A stretch of 64,000 nucleotides of DNA from Bacillus altitudinis 41KF2b (GCF_000691145.1 NZ_ASJC01000008.1:62001-126000), one strand, 5' to 3'. Positions 39,036 to 48,964 are shown, counted from the stretch's first letter. The notes: generated from the sequence alone by a model not told the origin. Numbers and translations: made by a program.

Positions 39036-40259
39036 TTAAATGGTTGTTTCTCTTTTTACTTTTGGTTTTTCAGTTTTCCATTTGAAGATTTTGTTTAGGA
39101 TTTGATAGATACGCTTTGATTCTTTCGTCACTAGCGGTCCTAAAATCGCAAGGATTAATACATATAATGCAGCAAATGGCTTCAATGTAGCGGCAAGCCC
39201 GCCTGCAATCCCAAGTTCGGCTACAATGATGGAAAACTCTCCTCTTGATACGATGGTTAATCCAATATTAGAAGAAGCTTTATGAGAGAAACCGGCTCTT
39301 CTTCCAGCAAACATCCCGGCGGTGAAGTTCCCAATTAAGGTGAGAATGACAGCGCCGATCGCAAGCCAGAAGGCATCTCCTAATGTAAATGGATCAATAC
39401 TCAATCCGAAGCTGAAGAAGAACATGGCGCCAAAGAAATCTCTAAAAGGAACAACGAGATGTTCAATGCGGTCTGAGTGCTCTGTTTCTGAAAACACAAG
39501 ACCTAGTAAGAGAGCGCCAATGGCCTCTGCGACATGAATCGTCTCTGAAAAACCAGCCACGAAGAACAAAGCGGCAAAAATGACAATGATAAATACTTCA
39601 TTTGAACGGATATCGAATAGTTTGTTTAATAGTTTTGGCAGCTTACGTGCGATGATAAAGAAAATCATCATGTAACCAAAAGCGATTAAAATAGATAATA
39701 AGGCACCGCCAACGGACGTGGCATCTCCAAGGACAAGACCGGATACGACAGATAAATAGACGGCGAGAAAAATATCCTCAAACATAATAATCCCAAGAAT
39801 TAACTCTGTTTCAGGGTTCGCTGTCCGTTTTAAATCGACAAGGACTTTGGCGACAATGGCGCTGGATGAAATGGTGATAACGCCTGCCATAATGAGAACT
39901 TCAAGGAATCCAAAGCCTGTGATAAACCCATAAAGCAATCCTAAGCTAAAGTTGATCAAAATATAAATAGATCCGCCGACTGCAATGGATTTACCCGATT
40001 TTATGAGTTTGCCGACAGAGAACTCAAGCCCGAGGTAGAATAGAAGGAACAGGACACCCATTCTACCAAAAAACGAAATAATCTCGGTGCTCTCGATAAA
40101 CTTCAAATCAATGATCCCGATGGTTGGTGCATGCGGACCAACAATCATCCCGAGGACAATGAGAAAAGGAATGATAGAAAATTTAATTTTATTGGCGATT
40201 AAGCTGGCAATGGCGATGAGAATAAGCGCCGTTCCAACTTCAAAGACTAAATGATCCAT
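39036..40259 (-). CDS. khtU: K+(NH4+)/H+ antiporter KhtU
   Basis: The 407-aa CPA2-family (KefB-like) antiporter has 12-13 hydrophobic segments. Motifs include FLLFYLGLEFSVGKLIKSG, ITISSSAIVAKVLVDL, EAIGALLLGLVFSETEHSDRIEHLVVPFRDFFGAMFFFSFGLSID and SRGEFSIIVAELG. It extrudes potassium in exchange for protons. The 3-nt gap to khtT places it in the khtSTU operon (yhaSTU in B. subtilis). c-di-AMP binding to KhtT controls activity. Confidence 0.93.
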   Translation of the reverse strand: MDHLVFEVGTALILIAIASLIANKIKFSIIPFLIVLGMIVGPHAPTIGIIDLKFIESTEIISFFGRMGVLFLLFYLGLEFSVGKLIKSGKSIAVGGSIYILINFSLGLLYGFITGFGFLEVLIMAGVITISSSAIVAKVLVDLKRTANPETELILGIIMFEDIFLAVYLSVVSGLVLGDATSVGGALLSILIAFGYMMIFFIIARKLPKLLNKLFDIRSNEVFIIVIFAALFFVAGFSETIHVAEAIGALLLGLVFSETEHSDRIEHLVVPFRDFFGAMFFFSFGLSIDPFTLGDAFWLAIGAVILTLIGNFTAGMFAGRRAGFSHKASSNIGLTIVSRGEFSIIVAELGIAGGLAATLKPFAALYVLILAILGPLVTKESKRIYQILNKIFKWKTEKPKVKRETTI

Positions 40260-40262
40260 TCA

Positions 40263-40760
40263 TCACTCTCCCCCTCTAGAAAGAAAATCACGTATCAATC
40301 GCTTCAAGTGTTTTCTTTCGCCTGAAATGACCATCGTATCATTTGCTTGAATTATCGAATCGGCACCGGGGTTGAGTAATTTTTCATTTGTATGTTTAAT
40401 GATCGCAATGACGGTGACTTCATAATTTTGTCTCACATCTAAATCGCCGAGTGTATGTCCAACCGCTTTTGCGTCTTTTTCTACCTTAAACCATTCAATG
40501 ATCAAATCATTGAACGCCATTTCAATCGTTTCAAGTGCTTGCGGCTTATACACCATACCGCCAATAATGGCAGCAATTTGCCGGGCTTCAGCATCATCGA
40601 GAGAAATGGTGGACAGTACTTCATCTGGATCTTCATCGTCGAAACGATAAATCTCCCGTCTGCCATCATCATGAATCACAATCGTCATCTTTTCTCTATT
40701 TCTCGTTTCAATTTCAAATTTCTTTCCAATCCCAGGAAGATCATTTTCTTTAATGTTCAT
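40263..40760 (-). CDS. khtT: KhtT, c-di-AMP-responsive regulatory subunit of KhtU
   Basis: Started at the ATG at 40760 (GGAGGG just upstream) the protein is 165 aa, the known KhtT size; the frame runs open further upstream without a better start. The N-terminal part (MNIKENDLPGIGKKFEIETRNREKMTIVIHDDGRREIYRF) is followed by a C-terminal RCK_C domain (about 80-165, YEVTVIAIIKHTNEKLLNPGADSIIQANDTMVISG), the c-di-AMP-binding module. It gates the KhtU antiporter according to c-di-AMP and pH. The operon order khtS-khtT-khtU is conserved. Confidence 0.92.
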   Translation of the reverse strand: MNIKENDLPGIGKKFEIETRNREKMTIVIHDDGRREIYRFDDEDPDEVLSTISLDDAEARQIAAIIGGMVYKPQALETIEMAFNDLIIEWFKVEKDAKAVGHTLGDLDVRQNYEVTVIAIIKHTNEKLLNPGADSIIQANDTMVISGERKHLKRLIRDFLSRGGE

Positions 40761-40824
40761 TTTATCCCTCCGAATATGATAGGTTTTGTTTTTCATATAG
40801 TGAGTACGGATGAAATAAAATGAA

Positions 40825-41151
40825 TCAGTCGAGGTAATTTGATTGGTACATAATGGGGATTGCACACTTCATTTCTAAAAAACATAAATCAATAGATAAC
40901 GCAGTGGCTGGTGCAAGCTTTACAAGAAAAGCTTTTGAAGCGCCCATTGATAACCTCTGTTTTAACAGAAGAGATGCGGCATGTTTTTTTGAAAATGGAG
41001 GTGTCTTCACAGCATTGATTTCTTCATCATAAATCGATGGAGAAATCAGGCTGAGTGTGCTCGCTTCTGCTTGTGAAGCAAAAACGACATTTGAAAAGGG
41101 AGAAAACATGACGATGCAGCTAATCAATATACATATGGAACTTCTTATCAA
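40825..41151 (-). CDS. khtS: Secreted or membrane-anchored small protein at the khtS position
   Basis: The 108-aa protein has an N-terminal signal peptide (MIRSSICILISCIVMFSPFSNVVFA, probable cleavage after ASA/FAS) and no recognised domain after it. It is first in the operon with khtT and khtU, 64 bp upstream of khtT on the same strand, the position of B. subtilis khtS (yhaS). GGGGGAG lies ahead of the ATG. KhtS function is unclear; the symbol is by position and size, not motif. Confidence 0.62.
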   Translation of the reverse strand: MIRSSICILISCIVMFSPFSNVVFASQAEASTLSLISPSIYDEEINAVKTPPFSKKHAASLLLKQRLSMGASKAFLVKLAPATALSIDLCFLEMKCAIPIMYQSNYLD

Positions 41152-41334
41152 TCATTCTCCCCCTTTCATATGATGTTTTATTTCTTATTTTACTATATAA
41201 AAATATATTTCTCGTTTCAACAATTATGCTTATTTTAGTATCAGTTGATCTTGAAATTTTTTGTGTAGAGGAAAAGGAATTGTTTGATGGAAATTGAAGT
41301 AAGTGATGAGCTTGAAAAGAAAGAGGGGGAATGG

Positions 41335-42102
41335 ATGATGACATATATCAATTGTCAGGTAGACGGGGATATTTTTGAAATCGTTTTCAATAGGCCTGAA
41401 GCGTATAATTCGTTTCATGTTGACATGTTTGCTGAATTGAAGGAAGCGTGTGATAGAGCGAGTGAGAGCAGTGCGAAAATTGTTGTACTCAAGGGGATGG
41501 GCAAAGGGTTTTCAGCAGGCGGAGATATTGGCATGATGCTAAAGCAAGATCGTGAAGAAGATTTTCATCGCGTGATGGATTTGATCGAAGGAATTACACT
41601 TTCTTTAGCCAGTATGAAAAAAGTGACGATTGCACTTGTCCACGGGGCAGCGGCTGGTCTTGCTTTTAGCTTTGCCCTTAGCTGTGACTATTTGTTTATG
41701 CATCAAGATGCTAAACTTGCCATGAACTTTAATGGAATCGGGTTAATCCCAGATGGCGGAGGGCATTTTTTCCTCACCAAAAGAGTTAGTGAACAAACCG
41801 CTAAACAATTGATTTGGAGCGGGCAAAAGCTGCCGGCTGAAGAAGCGCTCAAGCTTCGCCTTGCAGACGGCGTGTTTCAAGATGAGGTAGATACTTATCA
41901 GAAAGCGTGCGTCAAGCCATTTTTAAATATGCCACTTCAAGCCTTTGTTGAAACAAAGATGATTTATTTTCAGCAGTCAGAATCACAGCTGTTAGCCGTT
42001 CTTCAAAAAGAGCGTGCTGCACAAGCTAGACTGAGACAAAGCCGTGATCATCAGGAGGGTGTTCAAGCGTTTTTGGAAAAAAGACGTCCTGTGTTTCATT
42101 AA
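41335..42102 (+). CDS. yhaR: Enoyl-CoA hydratase/isomerase family protein YhaR
   Basis: At the ATG at 41335 (GAGGGGGAATGG before it) the crotonase-fold protein is 255 aa, like B. subtilis YhaR. The upstream ATG at 41284 has no SD. Motifs: ICQVDGDIFEIVFNRPEAYNSF-like N-terminus, KGFSAGGDIGMML (oxyanion hole) and LVHGAAAGLAFSFALSCDYLF. The catalytic Glu pair of true hydratases is not obvious (LIPDGGGHFFL has Asp/Gly), so it may be a PaaG/isomerase-type enzyme. It is followed by a short terminator, then convergent yhzD. Confidence 0.88.
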   Translation: MMTYINCQVDGDIFEIVFNRPEAYNSFHVDMFAELKEACDRASESSAKIVVLKGMGKGFSAGGDIGMMLKQDREEDFHRVMDLIEGITLSLASMKKVTIALVHGAAAGLAFSFALSCDYLFMHQDAKLAMNFNGIGLIPDGGGHFFLTKRVSEQTAKQLIWSGQKLPAEEALKLRLADGVFQDEVDTYQKACVKPFLNMPLQAFVETKMIYFQQSESQLLAVLQKERAAQARLRQSRDHQEGVQAFLEKRRPVFH

Positions 42103-42116
42103 ATAGAAGAATGAAT

Positions 42117-42139
42117 GGCCGGCGGATGCCGGCTTTTTT
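42117..42139 (+). terminator. Terminator after yhaR
   Basis: GCCGGC (42118-42123) and GCCGGC (42128-42133) form a 6-bp stem with GGAT loop and T6. Confidence 0.85.
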
Positions 42140-42326
42140 AACGTTCAAATAAAAGCAGTTTACCTGCATCATTGACGAGCCGGTGAGAATGCTTTGTGTA
42201 TTGTTGTTCGATTAAACGATGACGTCCTAATTCTTTTGCTTTTTCATCACTATCTGTGGTGATTTTTTCGTTTAATAAGGTTTCACCTGACGAATCAAAT
42301 ACAGTCAAATAGTAGGTTTTCTCCAT
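42138..42326 (-). CDS. yhzD: Small conserved protein YhzD
   Basis: The 62-aa soluble charged protein (MEKTYYLTVFDSSGETLLNEKITTDSDEKAKELGRHRLIEQ...) matches the YhzD family in size and pattern. GGAAGGGAAG precedes the ATG. Its stop lies next to the yhaR terminator. No function is known. The yhaQP transporter genes that lie near it in B. subtilis are missing. Confidence 0.78.
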   Translation of the reverse strand: MEKTYYLTVFDSSGETLLNEKITTDSDEKAKELGRHRLIEQQYTKHSHRLVNDAGKLLLFER

Positions 42327-42499
42327 CTCTGATCTTCCCTTTCTTCTTGTTTTTTAATGAATTATACAAGGAGGAAGTTAAAACCTCTTTTTTCACCCCT
42401 AAAAATGTGTTTTTTAGAATGAGAGCGATAGAACGTGCATTCGTAAAAACGGCGTGATAAAATATGGACAACTACAGTAACGTACAAGGAGATAGACGT

Positions 42500-43714
42500 T
42501 TGACGAAGCTCACTTTTATTCATGCCGCAGATCTTCATTTAGATAGTCCGTTTGCGGGAATGTCCAATATACCGAACCGAATTTTTAAGAGGTTGAAAGA
42601 AAGTACATTTCAAAGTGCCAAGAACATGTTTGAACTTGCAATTGATCGAGAAGTAGACTTTATGTTGCTGAGCGGAGATATATTTGACGAATCGAATCGC
42701 AGCCTAAAAGCACAGCTTTTTTTAAGAAATCAGTTTCTTCAGCTACAATCACACGGGATTGAAGTGTTTATTATTTATGGTAATCATGATCATTTAGGTG
42801 GTGAATGGACACCAATTGAGTGGCCAGAGAATGTTCACGTTTTTTTGAGCAGTACGCCAAGTGAGCAAGCCTTTTATAGAGAAGGTCAGCTTGTGGCAAG
42901 TATTTACGGGTTCAGCTACAAAGAGCGAGCTGTCCATGAAAATATGACACCTTATTATGAAAAAACAACAGATGCCCCCTATCATATTGCAATGCTTCAC
43001 GGCACTTTAGCAGGTCAAGAAGGGCATGATGCGTATGCACCATTTCAGCTACAGCAGCTTCTAGCGCGGGATTTTGATTATTGGGCGCTTGGACATATTC
43101 ATAAGCGGGCTCTTCTGCATGAAGACCCAATGGTGATCTATCCTGGAAACGTGCAAGGAAGACATATAAAAGAAACAGGAGAGAAAGGCTGTTATGTCGT
43201 TTACCTATCTGAAGATGCTCAAAGAGCAGAGTTTATGAGCTGTTCAGATGTCATCTTTGAGACATTGACAATAGATATCACACATACCGCTCATATGACC
43301 GATCTTGTGATACTTGTGGACAAAAAGATGAGTGGACTGAAAGAGAGAGGTGTTCCTCATTTTGTGAAAATCGAACTAACTGGCGATGCTCCTGCTTATA
43401 TGGAGCTCACGCAGCTTGAAGTGCTTGAGGAGCTGATGGCTGTTCTTCATGAACAGGAGGAAGATGAAGACTTGTTTGTTTGGGTGATGTCGATTGACTG
43501 CCGGACACATGAAGATGCCGTCTATCTAGAAGATTCTTTTTTGACAGAACTAACAGCAGAAATTGCCGAGTTTGATGCGTATGATGAGCTGCTTTCACCG
43601 ATCAAGCGTCATCCAACCTATAGAAAGGCAGGAAGAGCTTTTACAAAAGAGGACGAGATCGATATTAAAGAAGAGGCACAAAGGCTGCTGGCAGAACAGC
43701 TGAAGCATTTATGA
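42500..43714 (+). CDS. yhaO: Mre11/SbcD-like DNA exonuclease YhaO
   Basis: The metallophosphoesterase nuclease is about 404 aa from the TTG at 42500, 7-8 nt after AAGGAG; an ATG at 42464 is in frame but without SD. Motifs: FIHAADLHLDSPF, MLLSGDIFD, IIYGNHDH, AMLHGTL and WALGHIHKR, the five metal-binding motifs of SbcD/Mre11, then a C-terminal capping domain. It pairs with YhaN, and the 13-nt gap indicates one operon. The pair is implicated in end processing of DNA breaks. Confidence 0.92.
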   Translation: MTKLTFIHAADLHLDSPFAGMSNIPNRIFKRLKESTFQSAKNMFELAIDREVDFMLLSGDIFDESNRSLKAQLFLRNQFLQLQSHGIEVFIIYGNHDHLGGEWTPIEWPENVHVFLSSTPSEQAFYREGQLVASIYGFSYKERAVHENMTPYYEKTTDAPYHIAMLHGTLAGQEGHDAYAPFQLQQLLARDFDYWALGHIHKRALLHEDPMVIYPGNVQGRHIKETGEKGCYVVYLSEDAQRAEFMSCSDVIFETLTIDITHTAHMTDLVILVDKKMSGLKERGVPHFVKIELTGDAPAYMELTQLEVLEELMAVLHEQEEDEDLFVWVMSIDCRTHEDAVYLEDSFLTELTAEIAEFDAYDELLSPIKRHPTYRKAGRAFTKEDEIDIKEEAQRLLAEQLKHL

Positions 43715-43727
43715 GAAAAGGAGAGGC

Positions 43728-46517
43728 ATGATGAAAATACGTTCACTCCATATTGCGAATTTCGGGAAATTTTCCAATCAAACCTTCCACTTTTCTGATG
43801 ATGGTTTTCAGTTAGTTTATGGCCTGAATGAATCGGGGAAAACGACATTGAAGGCGTTTATTGAATCGATGTTATTTGGTTTTTCCAAAAGCCATATGTA
43901 TAAGCCAAAGCATGGCTCATTTTATGGCGGGTCTCTTACATGTTTAGATGAGGAATTAGGTGTGATTCATATTGAAAGAACATCTGATCATGGCGGCCAA
44001 GCTCAGGTGTTGCTGCCAAATGGTGAAGTGAAAGATGAAGCGTTTCTACATGTGATGTTAAAGGGAACGGATCGCAGATTATACCAATCGATCTATTCTT
44101 TTGACGTGTTTGGCCTGCAAAATGTACAAGCATTAAATCAAGATCAAATAGGGGAATTTCTACTCTTTTCAAGTTTGTTTGGCTCAGATGCGGCATCCAA
44201 AATGGACAGCAGGCTGCTAAAACAGCAGGAGCAGCTTTTTAAACCCAATGGACGTAAGCCTGAATTAAATCAGCAGCTTGATCATGTAAAAGAGTTGTCA
44301 GGTAAGTTGAAACAGGCCAAATTGGTAGAAAGTCGTTATACCGAAAAGAAAAAAGAACAAGCTGAATTAACTGAGAAGGTAGAAATGCTTCAGCATGAAA
44401 TGAGACAGACTGAAGAAGAGATTCAGCTTTTGATGGAACATATTCGACTTTATCCTATGATAGAAAACAAGATAGAGTTAAAAAAAGATTTGGCTAGTTA
44501 TCCAGAACGAGTCAAACGGTTTAGACCGGAAACTGCGCATGAACTTGATAAATTAGAATCACACCTTCACCCAAAAAAGGCGCAAGTGACGGCACTGAAA
44601 CAAAAATTAGATCATTTGCAAACGTCGCTCACGCAAGTTCAGCCACTCTATGACAAGGATACGGTATTGGAGATGAAGCGAGTCATAGCTGAATCATCGG
44701 ATGCTGAACTTTTGAAGAAACGCTTAGCAGAAGGGAAAACAGAGCAGAATTCTTTGAAACAAAAAATAGAAGAAGCATCAGCGAAGCTGAAGTGGCATCG
44801 TCCAATCAAGCTTGACCAGCTGGATGATTCACTTGACTTTGAGTGGGAATTAAAAGAGGCTGTGAGCCAATACGTTCGTTTAATGGATAGGAAAACACAG
44901 CTCGATGACCGGTTTGATCATGCAAGACATGAGCTGGAAGAAGCGGAAACCGCTCTAAAAGGATTAAAGGAGCAGCCCGTTAAACAGCAAGATGCAGAAG
45001 ATGTCAGGGGCACAAGGGCTACAGTGAAACAGAATCATTCCAGAGTGTGGTTATTCCCGCTGATGTTCGTGCTATGTGCTGTCATTCTCACGGTCTTATT
45101 CGTTTTAGCAGAGAGCTGGGTGACGTTACTGTTTGCAGGATTTTCTGTATTTATCTTGATCGCAATTTATCCAGTGCTTAAACAGACTCAGATGAAGGAA
45201 GCAAACGACAGTAACGCCTATCATTCCTTTCAAGTTCAAACAGCTTCAGCTGAAACGCTAGTGAAGCAAAAGGAGCTTTTATACGAAAGAATGATACAGC
45301 AATATGAAGACTGGGAGCGGGAACTGGAACCTGTACAGCAGCAAGTAGAAGGTATGAGAAGGCAGCTAGGTTTGTCCTCAGAGCTCTCATTCCTTGTGGA
45401 AGCTTTCCATATCTTGAAACAATTAAAAGCGAATACAGCGGCATATGAGGCGCTTAACAAGGAAATAGAGATGCTCACACAGCAGCAATCGACCTACGAG
45501 CAAAGAGTTTCAGCGCTCATGAGTCTCCTTCAAAGAAAAGAAGGGACCATTCAAGAGAATATCTCAGCCTTTCAAGAGATATTGAAAGATGAGGAAAAAA
45601 GAGAAAAAGAACGTCAGACATTGCACGTATCCATTCAACATGTAGAGCAGCAGCTGACAACATTAGAAGGAGAAGTTCAATATTATAAAAAACAAACGGA
45701 CGAGCTTTTTCAAAAAGTAGAAGCAGCGTCAAAAGAAGATTATCATGTCCTGTCTCATCTATCCAAAGAATACCGGGAGCGACTGTACAATTTGCAGCAG
45801 CTGAACCAAGAGCTGCACAGAAGCGGTTATGTAGATGAGGAAGAGGTCATTGTCCGTAAAGGTTTGCGCACCCTTGAGGAGCAGTGTGCACAAGCAAAAA
45901 GACGTCTGAATGACATGCAAGAGAATGTGACGAATATGAAAAAGCGCTTGGCAGAATTAGCAGTAGAAATACGCCAAATAGAAGCATCAGGTACGGTGTC
46001 TGATTTGACTCATCAGCTTGCTGTAGAGCAGGAGCAGGCAAAGCACCTAGCGAAAAAATGGGCGGCTATTCAGCTCGTTCGTTCCGTCATTCGAGAGAAA
46101 CTCAATGAGCATAAAGAAACGAGGCTACCAGCACTCCTCCAAACAGCTTCCCGATTTATTCAGCCGTTAACGAATGATCGATATGAAGTGATTTTATTTT
46201 CTGCCGAAGATGACCGGCTGATTGTGAAACGGAGGGATGGACGCCTATTCCGCCCGGAGGAGCTTTCACAAGCAACATGTGAGCAGATTTATCTCTCGAT
46301 TCGTTTTGCACTTGCTTTGTCCCACCAGCAAGATTGTCAGCTCCCATTTATGATGGATGACAGTTTCGTTCACTTTGATCATGTCCGTCTAGAAAGGGTA
46401 CTGGAGCTGATGAATGAACTCACTCGTTTTGAAACACAGCTGTTTTATTTCACTTGTCATCATTATATGAAACAAGCAGCGGAAGACGGGCAGATTACGA
46501 GTTTAGTAGTGGAATGA
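43728..46517 (+). CDS. yhaN: SbcC/Rad50-like ATPase YhaN with central membrane helices
   Basis: The 929-aa SMC-like protein has the N-terminal AAA half MKIRSLHIANFGKFSNQTF with Walker A GLNESGKTTLKAF, then long coiled coils (about 165-440). Two adjacent hydrophobic helices follow (about 440-485, WLFPLMFVLCAVILTVLFVL and WVTLLFAGFSVFILIAIYP). A second coiled-coil region (about 490-790) leads to the C-terminal half, with a signature-like EELSQATCEQIYLSIRFALAL and Walker B LPFMMDDSFVHFD. It works with YhaO. The membrane hairpin sits where Rad50 has its zinc hook. The start may be either of two adjacent ATG codons. Confidence 0.9.
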   Translation: MMKIRSLHIANFGKFSNQTFHFSDDGFQLVYGLNESGKTTLKAFIESMLFGFSKSHMYKPKHGSFYGGSLTCLDEELGVIHIERTSDHGGQAQVLLPNGEVKDEAFLHVMLKGTDRRLYQSIYSFDVFGLQNVQALNQDQIGEFLLFSSLFGSDAASKMDSRLLKQQEQLFKPNGRKPELNQQLDHVKELSGKLKQAKLVESRYTEKKKEQAELTEKVEMLQHEMRQTEEEIQLLMEHIRLYPMIENKIELKKDLASYPERVKRFRPETAHELDKLESHLHPKKAQVTALKQKLDHLQTSLTQVQPLYDKDTVLEMKRVIAESSDAELLKKRLAEGKTEQNSLKQKIEEASAKLKWHRPIKLDQLDDSLDFEWELKEAVSQYVRLMDRKTQLDDRFDHARHELEEAETALKGLKEQPVKQQDAEDVRGTRATVKQNHSRVWLFPLMFVLCAVILTVLFVLAESWVTLLFAGFSVFILIAIYPVLKQTQMKEANDSNAYHSFQVQTASAETLVKQKELLYERMIQQYEDWERELEPVQQQVEGMRRQLGLSSELSFLVEAFHILKQLKANTAAYEALNKEIEMLTQQQSTYEQRVSALMSLLQRKEGTIQENISAFQEILKDEEKREKERQTLHVSIQHVEQQLTTLEGEVQYYKKQTDELFQKVEAASKEDYHVLSHLSKEYRERLYNLQQLNQELHRSGYVDEEEVIVRKGLRTLEEQCAQAKRRLNDMQENVTNMKKRLAELAVEIRQIEASGTVSDLTHQLAVEQEQAKHLAKKWAAIQLVRSVIREKLNEHKETRLPALLQTASRFIQPLTNDRYEVILFSAEDDRLIVKRRDGRLFRPEELSQATCEQIYLSIRFALALSHQQDCQLPFMMDDSFVHFDHVRLERVLELMNELTRFETQLFYFTCHHYMKQAAEDGQITSLVVE

Positions 46518-46579
46518 TTGACAAATTATGACTTATGTTATACTTATATGAGCAGAAACATGGAAGGAGCATTTATTGA

Positions 46580-47533
46580 ATGGCTAAAGGGATCATGACC
46601 TATGACGTCGGCGAACAAGTTGACCTGCATTTATTAATTAAATCATCTACTAAAGGGATTGCGAGTAATGGCAAACCATTTTTAACGTTAATTCTTCAAG
46701 ATCAAAGTGGAGATATTGAGGCGAAGCTATGGGATGCAAAGCAGAATGATGAACTCACATATGCTGCGCAAACCATTGTGAAGGTAGTAGGTGATATTCA
46801 TCATTATCGCGGAAGGAATCAGCTGAAGCTTAGGAATATACGTCCTGTTGCTGAAAACGAGCAAATCCGCATTGATGATTTTCTAGAAACAGCTCCTATT
46901 CCAAAGCACGATATGATGGATACCATCATGCAATATATTTTTGATATGAAAAACCCTAATATTCAGCGTGTCACAAGACATTTGCTGAAGAAATATGGAC
47001 AGGAATTCGCTGATTACCCAGCAGCTACGAAAAACCATCACGAGTTTGTTTCGGGTCTTGCCTATCACGTGGTATCGATGCTTCATTTAGCGAAATCCAT
47101 TGTTGATCTATACCCATCACTAGATCGAGATCTTTTATATTCAGGGATCATTCTACATGATTTAGGGAAAGTCAAAGAGCTTTCGGGTCCTGTCTCCACC
47201 ACATATACAGTAGAAGGGAACTTAATTGGCCACATTTCTATTATGGTGACAGAAATTGCGAAAGCCGCAGAGGAGCTTGGCATTGATTCTGAGGAAATTC
47301 TGATTCTGCAGCATTTAGTGCTGAGTCATCATGGAAAAGGGGAGTGGGGCAGTCCTAAACCACCAATGGTGAAGGAAGCCGAAATTCTCCACTATATAGA
47401 TAATTTAGATGCAAAAATGAATATGATGGATCGTGCGCTTGAGCATGTGAAGCCAGGAGAATATACAGAGCGTATTTTTGCACTAGAGAATCGTTCGTTT
47501 TATAAACCAACCTTTCACAATGAATCATCATGA
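46580..47533 (+). CDS. yhaM: 3'-5' exoribonuclease YhaM
   Basis: The 317-aa protein combines an N-terminal OB fold (about 10-95, [27 protein letters not shown]) with an HD phosphohydrolase domain (about 150-290; [57 protein letters not shown]). YhaM degrades RNA and some DNA 3'-5' in a Mn-dependent manner. AGGAGCA lies before the ATG. It follows yhaO-yhaN closely and ends at a strong terminator. Confidence 0.94.
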   Translation: MAKGIMTYDVGEQVDLHLLIKSSTKGIASNGKPFLTLILQDQSGDIEAKLWDAKQNDELTYAAQTIVKVVGDIHHYRGRNQLKLRNIRPVAENEQIRIDDFLETAPIPKHDMMDTIMQYIFDMKNPNIQRVTRHLLKKYGQEFADYPAATKNHHEFVSGLAYHVVSMLHLAKSIVDLYPSLDRDLLYSGIILHDLGKVKELSGPVSTTYTVEGNLIGHISIMVTEIAKAAEELGIDSEEILILQHLVLSHHGKGEWGSPKPPMVKEAEILHYIDNLDAKMNMMDRALEHVKPGEYTERIFALENRSFYKPTFHNESS

Positions 47534-47534
47534 T

Positions 47535-47566
47535 AAAACGCCCGTTTGATGCGGGCGTTTTTTTTC
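47535..47566 (+). terminator. Terminator after yhaM
   Basis: AAACGCCCG (47536-47544) pairs with CGGGCGTTT (47552-47560), followed by a long T run. Confidence 0.92.
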
Positions 47567-47641
47567 ATAACTTGTCTTCTTTTCGCATAAGCATGTAACA
47601 CAAAGGAAGAGAGATTAGTCCTGAAAAAGGGGGGGAAGACG

Positions 47642-47872
47642 ATGTTATTTTTTCCATGGTGGGTATATGCATGTATCATTGGCATTATTTTTTGTGCCTA
47701 TAAATTAATGACGACAGCCAAAGAGGAGCAAGAGATTGATCAATCCTTTATTGAAAAAGAGGGAGAAATCTTTATCGAACGAATGGAGCAGGAGAGAGAG
47801 CGTAGACGTCAAGGACAGCAAATGAAACGATCACAGGAAACGGCGAAGCATGAGGACCATTCGATTGCATAA
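47642..47872 (+). CDS. yhaL: Small membrane-anchored protein YhaL
   Basis: The 76-aa protein has one N-terminal transmembrane helix (PWWVYACIIGIIFCAYKLM) and a charged, Glu/Arg-rich cytoplasmic helix. It matches the YhaL sporulation-associated family in size and position, upstream of convergent prsA. GGGGGGAAGACG precedes the ATG. No biochemical role is known. Confidence 0.8.
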   Translation: MLFFPWWVYACIIGIIFCAYKLMTTAKEEQEIDQSFIEKEGEIFIERMEQERERRRQGQQMKRSQETAKHEDHSIA

Positions 47873-47885
47873 TCAATAAGAATAA

Positions 47886-47921
47886 AAAAACCCCTCTACA
47901 AGTTCATGTAGAGGGGTTTTT
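47886..47921. terminator. Bidirectional terminator between yhaL and prsA
   Basis: AAACCCCTCTACA and TGTAGAGGGGTTT form a 13-bp stem around AGTTCA, with A/T runs on both flanks. Confidence 0.92.
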
Positions 47922-47927
47922 CGTTCA

Positions 47928-48803
47928 TTATTGGTTTGTTGTTTGTTGTGTGGTTTGCTCAGATTTTTCTTTGAATGTATTTTCAAGTTCTTTATCTTTT
48001 ACTTTCACATCAGCATCTTTCACCAATTTGTTTAAGATCGTCTGAATTTCATTGTTATCTGCTTGTTTTTGATCAAGCAGTTCTTTTTTCAAGTCTGCTT
48101 TCATGTCATCGTATTTACCGCGTTCTTCGGTCTTTTTAATGATATGGTAACCAAATTGAGATTTTACTGGTTTGCTGATTTCATTTACTTTTAGTTTGAA
48201 GGCAGCTTTACTGAAGTTCTCATCCATTTGGCCATCTTTTGCGAACCAGCCTACATCGCCGCCTTGTGCTGCTGAAGCAGTGTCAGTTGAATATTCAGAT
48301 ACAAGGTCATCCCATTTTTCGCCTTTATCTAATTTCTTTTCTACTTCATCTGCTGTTTTCTTGTCAGCAACTAAAATGTGGCTTGCACGGATTTTCCCTT
48401 TTAGGTCATCATAATACGCTTTTACTTCTTTGTCAGTGATTTTGATGTTAGCTTTGGCAGCCTTTTGAGTCAGCAGCTCATATTTTACTTGATCTTTGAT
48501 GTAATCTTTTCCGAATTCATCTTGAAGTTGTTTTAAACGATCTTCACCAAGTGTCTTTTTATATTCTTCCAATTTCTTATCAATTTCTTTATCTGATACT
48601 TTGTATTTGTCAGCAAGAACCTTTTGTTGAACAAGTAGGTTTAAAGCATCTCCACCTGCTTGTTTTTTAAGTGTTGTGTAAAGCTCTTCTTTTGTGACAT
48701 CTCCTGATTTTGTTGTTGCGATCACTTCTTTGTCACCGCTACTGCATGCGCCAAGAGTTAAAACACTTACTGCTGTTACAGCTGCTAAAGCCATTTTTTT
48801 CAT
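47928..48803 (-). CDS. prsA: Foldase lipoprotein PrsA (peptidyl-prolyl isomerase)
   Basis: The 291-aa lipoprotein has a signal peptide with lipobox LGACSSG (lipidated Cys at about residue 20). An N-terminal SurA-like helical domain and a parvulin domain follow (about 135-225, IRASHILVADKKTADEVEKKLDKGEKWDDLVSEYSTD, GDVGWFAKDGQM, GYHIIKKTEERG). A second helical part and a Gln/Thr-rich tail (EQTTQQTTNQ) complete it. It assists folding of secreted proteins at the outer face of the membrane and is essential in B. subtilis. Confidence 0.96.
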   Translation of the reverse strand: MKKMALAAVTAVSVLTLGACSSGDKEVIATTKSGDVTKEELYTTLKKQAGGDALNLLVQQKVLADKYKVSDKEIDKKLEEYKKTLGEDRLKQLQDEFGKDYIKDQVKYELLTQKAAKANIKITDKEVKAYYDDLKGKIRASHILVADKKTADEVEKKLDKGEKWDDLVSEYSTDTASAAQGGDVGWFAKDGQMDENFSKAAFKLKVNEISKPVKSQFGYHIIKKTEERGKYDDMKADLKKELLDQKQADNNEIQTILNKLVKDADVKVKDKELENTFKEKSEQTTQQTTNQ

Positions 48804-48964
48804 TCAAAAAACACTCCTAATCTTTCCAATTTATTTATCATTGCTTGTATCATAACATATTGTGACATGCTGTAAAAAGAAATGCAAATGGGAGGGCATT
48901 CGTCTAGTCAAATTTTTGCGACCAACATACACATATATTGATCACAAAAAGGAGGCTGAATTAT

